Source of the DNA: Ananas comosus
Taxonomy: Eukaryota; Streptophyta; Magnoliopsida; Poales; Bromeliaceae
DNA length: 64,000 bases
Direction of reading: 5' to 3'
Assembly: GCF_001540865.1 (NCBI RefSeq)
Contig: NC_033623.1
Location: 10,027,591 to 10,091,590 of the forward strand
In this document: one piece after another, positions 34,183 through 45,425 of the stretch
How the letters are laid out: each line of letters opens with the position of its first letter
Position numbering within the stretch: the first letter of the stretch is position 1
Notes under the pieces: generated by a model
Seen by the model: the letters and a program-made list of their open reading frames with translations, nothing else
Databases searched by the model: none
Told to the model about the DNA's origin: nothing
Made by a program: the position numbers and the translations under genes

Positions 34183-34952
34183 ATGGCTGAGTGCTATTCT
34201 TTCTCTACAAATTTGTGCTCTCTAACTAAGGAAGGCGAAGAAGATCATCGGAAAATCTATCAGTACTTCACTGACTTGGTCTCTACCTTTTCATGCGAAC
34301 CTGGCGTCTCTAGCCTTCTACTTTATCGGTACAACGGTTGGTATGCAAGCCTACCTCCGATGGTCGGCGTAATGGCTGCCGGACGCCACTTCAAAGCTCA
34401 GCCCTCCAACGTGCTCCTCGCCACACTACCAAAATCCGACACCACGTGGCTCAAATCCCTCCTTTTCGCCACCGTACACAGCATGTTGTACCCTGTCGAT
34501 GACAACTCTTGCCACCCTTTTACTTTCCACAACCCCCACGAATGCGTCCCGTTCCTTGAGTACCAAGTTTACGTCGACAATCAGATCCCTAACTTGGATG
34601 CGATTCCTTCGCCGAGGCTCTTCGCCACACACATGCCCTTTCAGTTGCTTCCGAAGAGCATGACCGACTCTAGTTGTCGCATAGTTTACTTATCCCGCGA
34701 CCCTACGGATAACTTTACTTCCTTGTGGTTTCCTCTGCGTTGTCGAAAAAGGAGATCCATTTTAAACAATTTCTAATCGTTCGGTCAGGATCGGGTACGT
34801 GAAGTTTGCTCCAAGAGGTTAAAGCTCGCTGCAGGGCCAATAATTTTCTATGTAGAGTATAACCCGGGGAGGCATTGGTTGATTTAACTGTCATCCATGC
34901 ATTCTTGACCACATCATTAAAATCCGAGCAGGACAACCAATAGCCAAAGAAG

Positions 34953-35573
34953 GTGCAAGCTTTTGCACCAGAGCATTTCCGACCTATTAGCCTTACTCAT
35001 GCTGTTAGCAAAATTATCTCAAAGGTGCTCGCGACCCGATTGCTGATGGTCATTGATCTACTCATTGACCCGCATCAAACAGCCTTTATCAAGAACCGCA
35101 GCATTCATGACAGCTTTGTAATGGCTCACGAGGTTCGTAACGCTGCTAGAAGGCGGAAGAAAAAATTGGCCCTTTTAAAAATTGATTTCTCTAAGGCTTT
35201 CGACAGTGTCAGCTGGCCATTTCTGCTAAATCTCCTAATCTATCGTGGTTTTGACATTAAATGGACAACTTGGATCTCAAAACTTTTGTCCTCTGCTTGC
35301 AGCTTTATCCTCGTAAACGGATGCCCAGGCAAGTTGCTTCGTTTTCGACGGGGACTAAGACAGGGCGACCCTATCTCACCTTATCTCTTTATCCTTGTGG
35401 CTGATGTTCTGCAAAGACTTGTGCAGCGTGCTTTATCCGCCAATCTCATTCCGTCACCCTTAGGCATTACTGGCCTTAGTCCTCTTTTGCAATATGCGGA
35501 CGACTCCCTACTTTTTTGCGATGACAATGTCGACAGAGAGTTGCTTCTCTATTTTGGTCAAGCTTTCCACTAA
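34953..35573 (+). pseudogene. LINE reverse transcriptase fragment
   Basis: The frame covers the fingers and palm of a non-LTR reverse transcriptase. It carries the three catalytic aspartate sites, KIDFSKAFD and YADD, which copied the element RNA at the nicked target. It ends at a stop right after YADDS and GQAFH because of an internal deletion. No endonuclease domain is present, since the element is 5'-truncated. Confidence 0.85.
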
Positions 35574-35863
35574 CCTACCTTGGACTGCCACTTTCGCCGA
35601 CTAAGCTCCCAACTTGTGCTTTCAACTCTCTTGTTGACAAGTTCCATAAAAGACTCTCGGGATGGGAAAGTGCTCTACTCTCACCGGCTGGTTGAGTCGT
35701 TTTAATTAATTCAGTTCTTACAAATTTACCAATCCATTACCTATCTATTTTTATTTTACCTAAGGCTATTAACCACCAGCTGCGGGAGCTCCAACGACGT
35801 TTTCTATGGAGGAAATCATCATGTCCTATAAGAGAAGGTGTACCTCTAGTCGCCTGGGATGTT

Positions 35864-36883
35864 GTGGCTAGACCTAAAGCTCTGGGTGGACTCGGAATTG
35901 CAAACATCTACTACAAGAATTTGTCTCTTGTCTGCAAGTGGCTTTGGAGATTTGTCTCGCAACCGAACTCACCTTGGGCAGTTTTAATTAAATCGGTATA
36001 TTATTCCACTTTCCCTCTCAGCGGGAAGCATCCACGACAAAGCTCTCTTTTTTGGCGTAGTGTGCTAAAGACGTATCCTATCTTCAACATCTCACACTCT
36101 TTTGTGGTATATAATGGGACGAAGACATTTTTTTGGTTATCATCTTGGATAGGCACACCCCTGATGGATCAATTTCCGGCTCTATTCTCCTACTTTGCTC
36201 ACAAATTTGCTCTTGTGTCCGAGGTGTTTATTGATAATTTGTTCTCATTACCGGTCATCTCTTACCCGTCCATCATTGCACAACAGGAGTTTTCGACACT
36301 TTGCTGCAGGTTATGCAACTTCCATATTTGCGTCGGCCCCGACATCTGCTGCTGGAAATGGACTCCCCATGCCACTTTCTCCACTGCATCAGCATACAAT
36401 CTGTTCTTTGCTGGATCCACATTCGACTCGACTCTAAACACTGTTTGGTACTCTTTTGCGCCACCTCAAGTGCAGTTTTTTACGTGGCTTTTATATAAAA
36501 ACCGAATTTTAACTCTTGACAACCTTCGGCGTCGTGGTTGGATTCTCGCCTCAAGATGTGAGCTTTGCCTTAATGCTGGCGAAGATATCATTCACTTATT
36601 CCTCCATTGCCCCTACTCCCTAGCAGTGTGGGCATCTCTCAATCTTCTTCTTTGTCTGCCTCAACCATCTTTTTTGGGACTTGGAGACTCTTGGACAATG
36701 TGGTCATCTCGCTTACCTAAGGATATTCGAAAGGTTGGGAACACCATCTTCAGCTGCTTCGCCTGGTCCATCTGGTCTGAGCGAAATCGTCGCATCTTCG
36801 ACAACACTTGCTCTACTCCCCTCTCCACCGCTAGCCGTATTCGCATGCTAATCGCTGATGTCGATATTTCATCTTTGACGTGA
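35864..36883 (+). pseudogene. LINE ORF2 C-terminal fragment with zinc knuckle
   Basis: The open part runs from GGLGIANIYYKNLSLVCKWLW through WKWTPHATFSTASAYN to RCELCLNAGEDIIHLFLHC and WSERNRRIF. This is the region following reverse transcriptase in plant L1-type LINEs (zf-RVT). It belongs to the 34729-37029 insertion and begins downstream of a frame break near 35700. Confidence 0.85.
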
Positions 36884-36979
36884 TCACTTTGTGTCTCTTC
36901 TGTTTTTAATTTTAGGTGCTATTATGTACTGTTTGTTTGAAACCTTGTATTATTTTTAATCTTTCATTATTAACACCTT

Positions 36980-37001
36980 GGTCAGCCCTTTTGGGCTGAC
37001 C
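36980..37001 (+). repeat. Perfect 9-bp-stem hairpin at the LINE 3' end
   Basis: GGTCAGCCC, loop TTTT, GGGCTGACC. It sits 28 bp before the LINE 3' boundary, next to the A-rich tail. Such a 3' stem-loop is the place where some LINE reverse transcriptases recognise their RNA; the role here is inferred. Confidence 0.65.
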
Positions 37002-37295
37002 TGTTTTCTTTTTCAAAAAAAAGAAAAAGCTTTACTTCCGTGTGGCACTTCTCAAACAACTTGAGAGAGAAAGAGAAGATCGAACCTTGGTCCTTAGACG
37101 AGGCCGTCGATTACTTCTGCAACGGCGTCTCGCCCTTCGGGCTGTATTGGGATCATTTGCTTGGGTATTGGACGGCGCAATCGGAGCAACCGGAGAAAGT
37201 GCTTTTCCTCAAGTACGAGGAGATGAGAAAAGACCCTTCGGGTAATGTTAAGAAGCTGGCGGAGTTCGTAGGAAACCTTTTTACGCCGGAGAAGG

Positions 37296-37872
37296 TAGAG
37301 ATGTCAACGGGTTGGATTCGGGGCGGATTTTTAAAAACCCGAACACGAACCCGAACCCCACTCCAAACCCAAGACCCGAACCCGAACCCGAATCCAACGG
37401 ATTTTAAAAATCCATATCCAAACCCAAACCCGACCAAAAATCCGAAATCTGAACCCGAGCCCGAACCCGAAAATCTGACCTGAAACAAATATTTCTCTTT
37501 ACAATATTTCAAAGCATATTACATTAAATCTAAATTTTTAAAATACAAGTTCAAATACAACATCAAATATTTATATATATATATATTATACATAGTGTAA
37601 AATATTTTCGGGTTCGGGTCAAGTTCGGGTTCAATTGGGTANATATATATATATTTATATATATATAATACAAACTAAATTCGGGTTCGGGTCGGGTTCG
37701 GGTTCGGGTTCGGGTCGGGTACAATCAAAATCCATATTCAAATCCATATCCGCCGGGTTTCTATTTTTGATATCCATATCCGAATCCATATCCATATCCA
37801 TCGGATATATCCGTTTCATTCGGGTTAGGGTTCGGATAAAATTTCGGGTATCCATACCTATTGACATCCCTA
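37296..37872. mobile_element. hAT-type MITE of the GGGTTCGGGT family, 577 bp
   Basis: It begins TAGAGATGTCAACGGG and ends CCTATTGACATCCCTA, so the terminal repeats are about 11-13 bp. The 8-bp flanks GGAGAAGG (37288-37295) and GGAGGAGG (37873-37880) match at 7 of 8 positions, the size expected for hAT. The subterminal regions are runs of cgggttcggg and cccgaacccg in opposite directions. An N at 37642 lies in a TA tract in the middle. It has no transposase. The family also occurs at 6836-7320. Confidence 0.85.
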
Positions 37873-38119
37873 GGAGGAGGAGGAGGAAGGGGGCATTATC
37901 GACGGCATCATAAAGCTATGTGGGTTCGAGTCGCTGCGGGATTTGGAGGTGAACAAGAGCGGGAAGACGGAGCTGGTTTTCGGGTCTGTCGAGAACAGTT
38001 TGTTCTTTCGGCACAGAGTGGCGGGAGGCTTGGTGAATTACCTGACATCCGAGATGGCTCGACGTATCGACCAAACCACGGAGAGTAAGTTGAAAGGACA
38101 TAGACTGACCTTCTCATGA

Positions 38120-39135
38120 AGTTTCAGAAGAATGTAGGGCTCGTATCTTAATCGTTCATCACTTCTTAAAAGAAAGAAAAACAAGTAATGAAGGTATGGA
38201 TGGTCGAAAAGTTCCAATCACAGCGTAAATAAGACAAGTAATATGCTGTTAATATTGGGTTTCAATTTGTATGTCATTAGTACGCTCTTTATATGAGCTA
38301 GACTCAAAGAATATATGATGCTTCCGATTTTTTGAACTTTGGATCAAGAATTGTACGATTACGATGATTGTGGTCCTCCCTAGAGTTGAGTATCTCTAGA
38401 GTTAAGTGGTCCCCATAGGATAACAGTATTAATTCAAATATTAAAAATGATTAAAATGACTGATCTAAGGGCCAAAAAATCAGAATCACTAGATCCTCTA
38501 TACATCCGATGGCATAGTAGCTCTACTTATTTATAATTGTTAGAATCTAGACATCACATATATGAATACGAGACTTGGTACACGACACAACTTGGAACGA
38601 CGACTCGACAACTTTCACAAAATTAGGACATTGATATGACATAAACGCCACTAATGAAATATAATATTATTACTATAATAATAGAGCTAGGTATTATATC
38701 TTTGAAAGTACGGAGCTCTCCGTGCTTATAATTATTTTCAATAATGGAACATCCTACTCGACGATCAATTTCGTTGGACATGGACCTACAGTGTTGGTAC
38801 TATCTAGAAACCAAAATTTTTTATTTTTCGACATGATTTACGAAGTAATCAAAGAGTCTAAAAAATAATTATTTTAATGGTCAATACAACATGTTTGTAA
38901 GTTTAACCGTATATCAAGAGCAAGATTAATTCTTTTGATTTGAAATTTTAGTCTTTTATCACTATTTTTCATGAAATTTTATTTTTAGCCATTTATTTTG
39001 AAACTGCTCGTTTATTAGGCAAACAAAATCAAAAAATTATAAAATTTGGTTCTAGATAATTCCTGCACTATAAACCATCAATAATAATTTATAAGTACGG
39101 AGGCCTTCGTGCTTTCGAAAACAAAGGAGACATAC
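38120..39135. other. Copy 2 downstream flank and a long-TIR MITE
   Basis: 38120-38300 is the sulfotransferase 3' flank. 38300-38525 is a Mutator-like MITE remnant. 38560-38690 matches the copy 1 flank at 27575-27710. 38693-39135 is a fam2 MITE with inverted ends tgaaagtacggagctctccg and cggaggccttcgtgctttcg. This MITE and flank recur inverted at 47235-47880. The solo LTR begins at 39136. Confidence 0.55.
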
Positions 39136-42022
39136 TGTGACGCCCCGAGCCCGATCCTTTTGGCCGGTTCGAAAGCGTCAAACAGACGCCGAATGGACAG
39201 AGTTTCCCCTGTCCGCCCAAGGCTCAACAACAAGTATCAATAGAGTAAAAATTTGTATAAGCGGAAGCATACACAATGGCTTGCACGATGACAAGCAATA
39301 ACCAAAGTGAAAGAATTAATAATTCAACATACAAGTAGTTTGATTAAATTTAAATCACATACATGCATCCAACTATAATCAAGTTCTTTCACATTCTTGC
39401 ATCATTTTTTTTTACATCTCATTTCTCCCAAAATATAACTTTTGACATTTAAAATAAATATCCTTTACATCATTCATTTAAACATGTTCATGATACTAAA
39501 ATCATCAAATACAAAAGATGATAGTAAAGGGAATGCAACTACAAAATATGAAACCATCTCGAGCGGTCTCTAACTAGGGCGCGATGCCCTTACCGCGATC
39601 ATCCGCCGGCTCGCTCGGTCCGGGCTCTGTGGAAAATGGGATGTGAGAACTACAACAAAGTTTTCAGTGGGTTCGGCAACCAATCACGCCGACTATCCCA
39701 CTAGGTCTAATCAGGCATGATAGAATAGAGAAAAGAAAATAACCAACTAACAAATACAACTAATATGCCTGAACAATATAAAATGCGATGCTCGATATAA
39801 TGCTCATGATGAATGAAGGATCACAATTCCTTTACCCAATCTCTTGGCTAACCCGTAGGTTTCGCCCCTCAACAAACTCACCAACCCATAATCCTAATAA
39901 CCGGAGAGATACCCGCTACAACCCGATAGGACCGTCCTCAGCGAAATACTCCACTAAGTTAAAGAGGCAAAGTAGAAAAAGAACTATAATAAACAACATA
40001 TATGTAAAATTTTAACAATTAACTTGGCTAAGCTACTATGCCTCAAGTTTAGCATGATATTAAACATGAAAAGTCGCTAATCTATCATGATCGAGTATAT
40101 CCAAGGAATATACTAGTATGCTCTAAACATGACCATCATGAATATAAATATGCACCAAGTATGGTTTACCAATATGTCTTTAAGTCGAACTAGTGTAATA
40201 ATATGCCCAACCAATACCTACTATCAAGTAGTAAATGTCACTTAGTTGTTTCTATATCATTTTTCATTTTCAATTTAGGACCTACACAAGTGTAGTCCGG
40301 CTTGTGCAGCCTAATGGCCCGGGATAGTCCAACATTTCTCTAGGAATGTGACTGTCCCACGGTAACCCAGTAGGCCCTCAATCCCGCACGGGCGAATATA
40401 TGTCGCGTAGGCCAACTCCGGAGTGCCGACTTGTAGGGAGCGACCTTCACAAGTATGTGCGAATAAGCATAAATGGCAAGCAAGTATAGTCATCATCTCA
40501 AACGTAGTATACACACTAGCAACCCAAAAGTCTAGTTTTGTGTTCAAATGTAAAGGCTTAACCATTTACTAAGTCTAATACCACTTCATGACATCATGAT
40601 TCACTATGTCCACACCTATTCCAAGTGCAATGCCACTTTATGACATCATATGATCTCTATGTTTAGCATATGTCCGTTGTTCTCAAACAAGTAAAAGGTT
40701 GTCATTTCACTATATATAACATGATTTATAACATATTATGAGAATACCATTTTACATACAATTTACTATACAATTTTCCTCTCTACTACATAGGGGTCAT
40801 ACCACATGATATGTGACATATATATTTTATGCATTCTAAAATTCACATATGCTCTATCTAGTATGAATATGCATGATTTTTTATTTTACAACAAAAAATA
40901 TAACATAGGGGGAGTTTACCCATTTCGGTGAGGTCAAACCCACCAAGAACTCCTTGCAACCCTTTTGTTTGCCCGAACGAAGATGCCCACAAGTCTCCTA
41001 ACTCCATAAACAAAATTCTAAGAGGGTTAGACGAAACGAACGAACACCCAAAGTGTTCATCTTTAACCAACCCAACATTAGGTCAAAACTCACATCAAAT
41101 GGTAGAAAACCCTCTCAAATGTCAAATGGAAGCTAGAGCCCTTCTAAACCAACCCAAATGAAAGTTCTACACCTATCAATTAAGTCCCAAAAGCTACAAA
41201 TCAAAAACCCCAAAAGAAACCCTAATTTCACAAAACTAGGTTTCATCTCTAAAAATCCAACAAAATATGATCTAAAGAGAAGATCAAGATTACTAACCTC
41301 TCAATAAGCTCCAATCCAAGCTTAGAATGAGCTAAGGTTGAAGATTGATCCTCAAGAAAGCTCCACTCTCCAACCCAAGGCTTCTCCAATGGTGGAAATC
41401 CAACATGAAGCAAAGAGGAGAGGAAAAAGGAGATCAATCCAAGCAAAAATCTCAAGAAATGAGAGAAAATCAAGTGAGAGGAGCTCTACCTGTGCTCTCC
41501 ACGGTTTAGGGCTCAAAAGAGCTCTCCAAAGGACTGTGGGGGTTTAAATAGAGATGTAATAATCTCAAAAAGACCTTCCAACAACGTGCAGTCTGCATCT
41601 GCACTACGTACCGGTACGCGGGCTAGAGTACCGGTACCCCGCAGCTGAGCTCGCCAAACCCGAGTCTCGGTCAGACAAGAAGAAAACTCACTGCGTAACG
41701 GTACCCGCGCGATGCAGTACCGGTATTAGGTCCAGTACCGGTACTTAGGCAATGCAGTACCGGTACTTTATCTCGCAGAGCTCAAACCCGAGTGCACTCT
41801 TCTTGGGTGCGTTACGCCGTTCGGGTACCTCTTCTCTGGTACCGGTACCAGCACCCCAAAACCTACAATTTGGAGGTTTTGGTGCTAAGTATTCATCCTC
41901 GCTTCTCAAGACGTGAGTAATGGGTCGGAACACAATCAACGACCCTCCAGAAAATCTGGAAAACCTCAGAACACTAATCAAACACTCGAACCTTACAATT
42001 TGCTAAAGTTTAGTGTGTTACA
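39136..42022 (-). mobile_element. Solo LTR, 2887 bp, no clear target duplication
   Basis: It starts TGTGACGCCCCGAGC and ends TTTAGTGTGTTACA, the same ends and internal order as the LTR at 18662-21271 (shared words gttcggcaac, ttgtagggagcgacc, ggtcggaacac, caacgaccctccaga). The flanks CATAC and TTCAC do not match, so either recombination between different insertions or mutation has occurred. A GTACCGGTAC-like array is at 41609-41851, and TATTTAAA at about 41537-41544 can serve as a TATA box read on the minus strand. Confidence 0.75.
41537..41851 (-). promoter_or_regulatory. LTR promoter: TATA box and GTACCGGTAC-like array
   Basis: ACCGGTAC words occur at about 41609, 41629, 41717, 41734, 41756 and 41841, some as full palindromes. 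All lie upstream of the TATA-like TATTTAAA in the minus direction, 65-310 bp away. The adjoining word gcagtctgca is shared with the LTR at 18662-21271. Confidence 0.55.
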
Positions 42023-43980
42023 TTCACTATCTTTAAAAGACCTTAGAAATTTTCAGAATGTGGTGAATCATTCACCGCGTTTCAGAAAATAATTTGCCAA
42101 ATATAAATTTGATAGAATTATTTCGCAAATTGTAAAATTTTAAAGGGTTATTTTATAAAAAAAAATCCTTAAATGCATCCTACCACGCAGGAGTGTCCAC
42201 ATTACAGCACTTTTATTGCCCATGAACAGTTAGCTGACTTGTTTCTCACAAGTGCCAGTAACCGAGGGGGATTGATGTCACCATCCAAACCAACTTATAC
42301 CGACTTATAGAGAAAACCCAGGTCGATATATAGAGATCGATCGTGCCAAGATGCCAAGCTCTCCAATGTAACCTTTATTAACATGTAACGCGCGATTGGA
42401 TAACAACACTGCCGTATCGACCCCACATATGTTGGCACCAAGTGGTCAAAAATCGACTTCCAAAGGTCGGGCCTTTCGACTCGATCCGCACCGCCATCTG
42501 CGGCGTGATTGAGCGCCCGCCGAGCCAGGGACGTTTGCGTGCGTACGCTCCATGGCCGCCGCCGGTTAGGTGTCGGTCATTCTCGGCTCAAAAAAACGTC
42601 AAATCATCAAAATTAGGCATTCTGGGCACATTCTATTGTTCGTTCTATGCTAGAGTAGCGTCAAGCGTACTTTGCGTTTTCTACTTGCGCGATGCCGCTG
42701 GGAGATAAGATTTTAATCATTTTTCAAAATATTTATTTTTTTAAATACGTATAATTTTACGAAGATATAAAATTATAAAGTAATACACGAAATAGAAAAT
42801 ACATTCTCACAAATCAAATACAATATTTCACACTAATTTTATACGAAGCACATTCATTTTAAAAATTTTATAATATTAAATAAAATTAAAATTATATAAA
42901 GTATTACCTAATTAAAACAGTAAGAGAATACAAAATAGCGCACTACCAAAAGATAAAAGATTCATAAAAACTTTCTATTTATAAAAAATAAATCAACTAG
43001 ATATGTAACTCTATTTTTATATTGTATTTATAAAATTTTATTATAAAAGTAAAAATTCAGTAATTTTTCTATTTAAACCTTTTATATATTATAGGTTGCA
43101 GTTATTAGGTTAGATTTTAATTTTATCATATAAATTATTAAAAATTTATTAGACGTGATGCAGGCAAAAAAAAGAAGAAAAGAAAAAGTAATAGGAGAGA
43201 GAGTGGAGTGAAGAAAGTGGGTGGGCTGAATCAACTAAATAGATAACTCTATTTTTATATTGTATTTATAAAATTTTATTATAAAAATAAAAATTCAGTA
43301 ATTTTTCTATTTAGACTTTTATAGATTGCAGTTATTAGGTTACATTTTAATTTTATCATATAAATTATTAAAAATTTATTAGACGTGGTGCAGGCAAAAA
43401 AAAAGAAAAAGAAAAAGAAAAAGAAATAGGAGAGAGTGGAGTAGAGAGAGTGGGTGGGCCCCACCAATGCTCCAAGCAAGGGGAGCTCAAAACTAAATGT
43501 TATTTATGTTAAAATTAAAGTCAAATTGAAGAATATGTAAGAATGTCTTGTATACTGGACGTATAATTTTTTTTACACAATATTTATGAAGTTTTATTAT
43601 AGAGGTACAAATCTATTAATTTTTTTTATTTGGATTTTTTATATATTATAATTATACTGATCAGATAAAATTTTAATTTTATTATATTAATTATTAAAAA
43701 TAGGCTTTTTCTCCCTCTCTCTCACTCTCTTTCTCACATACCCTACACCCATTTTTTTTATTTATTTTTTCTCTCAACATCTTTTCTTTTTATTTTTTTT
43801 CACATCAAATGTAAAATTTTATCGCATGAACCAACTCTATTTTTTAATAGTCGATATAACAAAATTAAAATTTCATACGGTGTAAAAAAAAATTGTCACC
43901 AAATGTATAAAATATGCGCATATACAATCTATAATTAATTTGAATTCCTTTTTGTTTTTGCCTACACTAAGTGTAAAATT
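42023..43980. other. Intergenic region with a 237-bp tandem repeat
   Basis: 42190-42710 is of mixed composition and holds short open frames without recognisable domains. 42990-43226 recurs at 43227-43462 (words tatattgtatttataaaatttt, gtaatttttctattta, ttattagacgtg, tgcaggcaaaaaa), and a diverged third unit is at about 43480-43700. CT-rich and poly-A runs follow. No gene was recognised. Confidence 0.55.
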
Positions 43981-44842
43981 TTAGCTCATAGACCAACCCT
44001 ATTTTTATAAACAGAGTCACGGTCGGACCGGTCATGCATGGTTCTTGCTCTTCCGCAGGATAAAGCCTACCGCGTCACACTTACAATATATAGCAATAAC
44101 AAGTCATTCATATTTTTTTTTAGAAAAGAAAAATATAACAAAAATATTTTTTTTTATAATCATGGTGTGACGGGTTAATCCGAAAAAATCCATTTGATTG
44201 GTTGGGAACACCACGTTACTAATATAACTGGTGCATTCTAGAATTTTTCCTTCGTTAGACAGCTAGGAAAGTTTGAACATTGTTGATTTTCTATCATTTT
44301 CTATTTGGCTATATTATATTTTTAATTCGCAACTGAGACATGATATTTGATTCTTAAATTCTAATTTATTATAATTTTTGACTCTAAGTTTTTAGTTTGT
44401 TACGATTGAAATCTCATGATTTAATTTAGTTGACGTGATATTGATGAGTCACTAATATGACAATGATGTGATATCTTAATTATTACTAGATCATTCACCC
44501 TAGTATTGTTATATTATTGCCGTATTGGTGGCACATCACTATTCAATTAAAAATACCGGGTCCGAGAGGTGATCTGCAAATATTATTAGGTCAATGATTA
44601 TTGATGAACCAGTAACATCGTCATAAATATTTAATTATTATTTTTATTTTTATTATATATATATATATAAAATAAAGTTAGTATGCTTCTGGAAGCACGG
44701 AGACCCGTGCCTTTAAGTCGTTTTCGATGTTGAAACTTTCGAATCGACGATCGGCTCCGTTAGACTTGATCTAAAGTATTTGAAATATTTAGAAAATAAA
44801 TTTCATAATTTTTGGTTATTATTTGTCTAGTGATCGAAGGGT
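43981..44842. other. Block shared with 22.1-22.7 kb, then a half MITE
   Basis: 44027-44660 corresponds to 22144-22745. 44669-44842 is one half of a fam2 MITE (ggaagcacggagacccgtgc, gaatcgacgatcggctccgt). Its other half is missing and the sulfotransferase remnant follows directly, suggesting a deletion that removed the MITE half and the coding region together. Confidence 0.55.
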
Positions 44843-45425
44843 TCTCATGAAGTTTCAGAAGAATATAAGGCTCGAATTTTAGTCGTTCATCACTTCTTAA
44901 ATAAGAAGAAAAAAAAGTAATGATGCTATATATGGATAGCAGTAAAGATCCAATCACAGCGTAAATAAGGGAAGTAATATGCAGTTAATATTAGGTTTCA
45001 ATTTGTAAGTCATTAGTGCACTCTTTATATGAGCTGAATTAACTGCATAGGTTTCAATTTGTAAGTCATTAGTGCACTCTTTATATGAGCTGGACTCAAG
45101 AGTAATGGTTGATCTTACGTTCCTAATATTTTTTCTCTTCACAGAAGAATCAAACAAAACTAAAATAATTCGTTCTATTTCAGAAGTTTATTCATCTTGA
45201 TAAGAAATTCTACATTGACTGATATACATTAAATATATAAAAACCGATATAAGTATGATTAATTGTATGGTTCATATAGTATATATCTAACTATATATCA
45301 CGGATGTCGCTATAAGCCTTGCGTGTTCATGTCGCACGCGCATGTATCTGTATCGTAATTGTGTCCAATACGGACGAACCATCGACTCGCATCGACGGTG
45401 CATCCCATTATATATATATAGTCCG
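44843..45425 (+). pseudogene. Sulfotransferase copy 3: stop codon and 3' flank only
   Basis: The sequence starts with TTCTCATGAAGTTTCAG, the last two codons, stop and 3' UTR start of copies 1 and 2. It then follows the copy 1 flank to about 45425 (words atcacagcgtaaataag, ttgtaagtcattagt, gaagaatcaaacaaaac). A 45-bp piece is duplicated in tandem at 44992-45036 and 45048-45092. No other coding sequence remains. Confidence 0.8.

Larger units (their letters stand above)
34729..37029 (+). mobile_element. LINE (L1-type), truncated, 5' end inverted
   Basis: The element lies between two copies of CTTTACTTCC(T/G)TGTGG (34713-34728 and 37030-37045). It ends with a hairpin, then TTTTTC and an A-rich tail. 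34729-34936 reads on the minus strand as an earlier part of ORF2 (LHRKLLALQRALTSWSK), while the rest reads plus. Piece 34953-35573 encodes reverse transcriptase motifs FRPISL, KIDFSKAFDSV, GLRQGDPISPYLF and YADDS. A deletion after it joins GQAFH to the TYLGLPL region out of frame. 35864-36883 encodes the C-terminal part with the zinc knuckle CELC-x8-HLFLHC. It is dead. Confidence 0.9.
34183..38119 (+). pseudogene. Sulfotransferase copy 2, split by a LINE and an hAT-type element
   Basis: Three coding pieces, 34183-34728, 37046-37287 and 37881-38119, are collinear with copy 1 and together cover nearly all of its residues. Piece 1 ends at FTSLW, where a LINE entered (target repeat 34713-34728 and 37030-37045). 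Piece 2 ends at the acidic FTPE stretch, where a 577-bp hAT-type element entered (target repeat 37288-37295 and 37873-37880). Besides the two insertions, key residues are changed: the PAPS loop reads PKSDTTW instead of PKSGTTW, and the C-terminal motif RRGVAGDW reads RHRVAGGL. The gene cannot make a working enzyme. The reading frames of the pieces are otherwise open, so the insertions look fairly recent. Confidence 0.92.

Noticed and set aside
37153..37867. Gly/Phe/Pro repeat frames over the hAT-type element
   Set aside because: They translate the gggttcgggt subterminal repeats and are not proteins.
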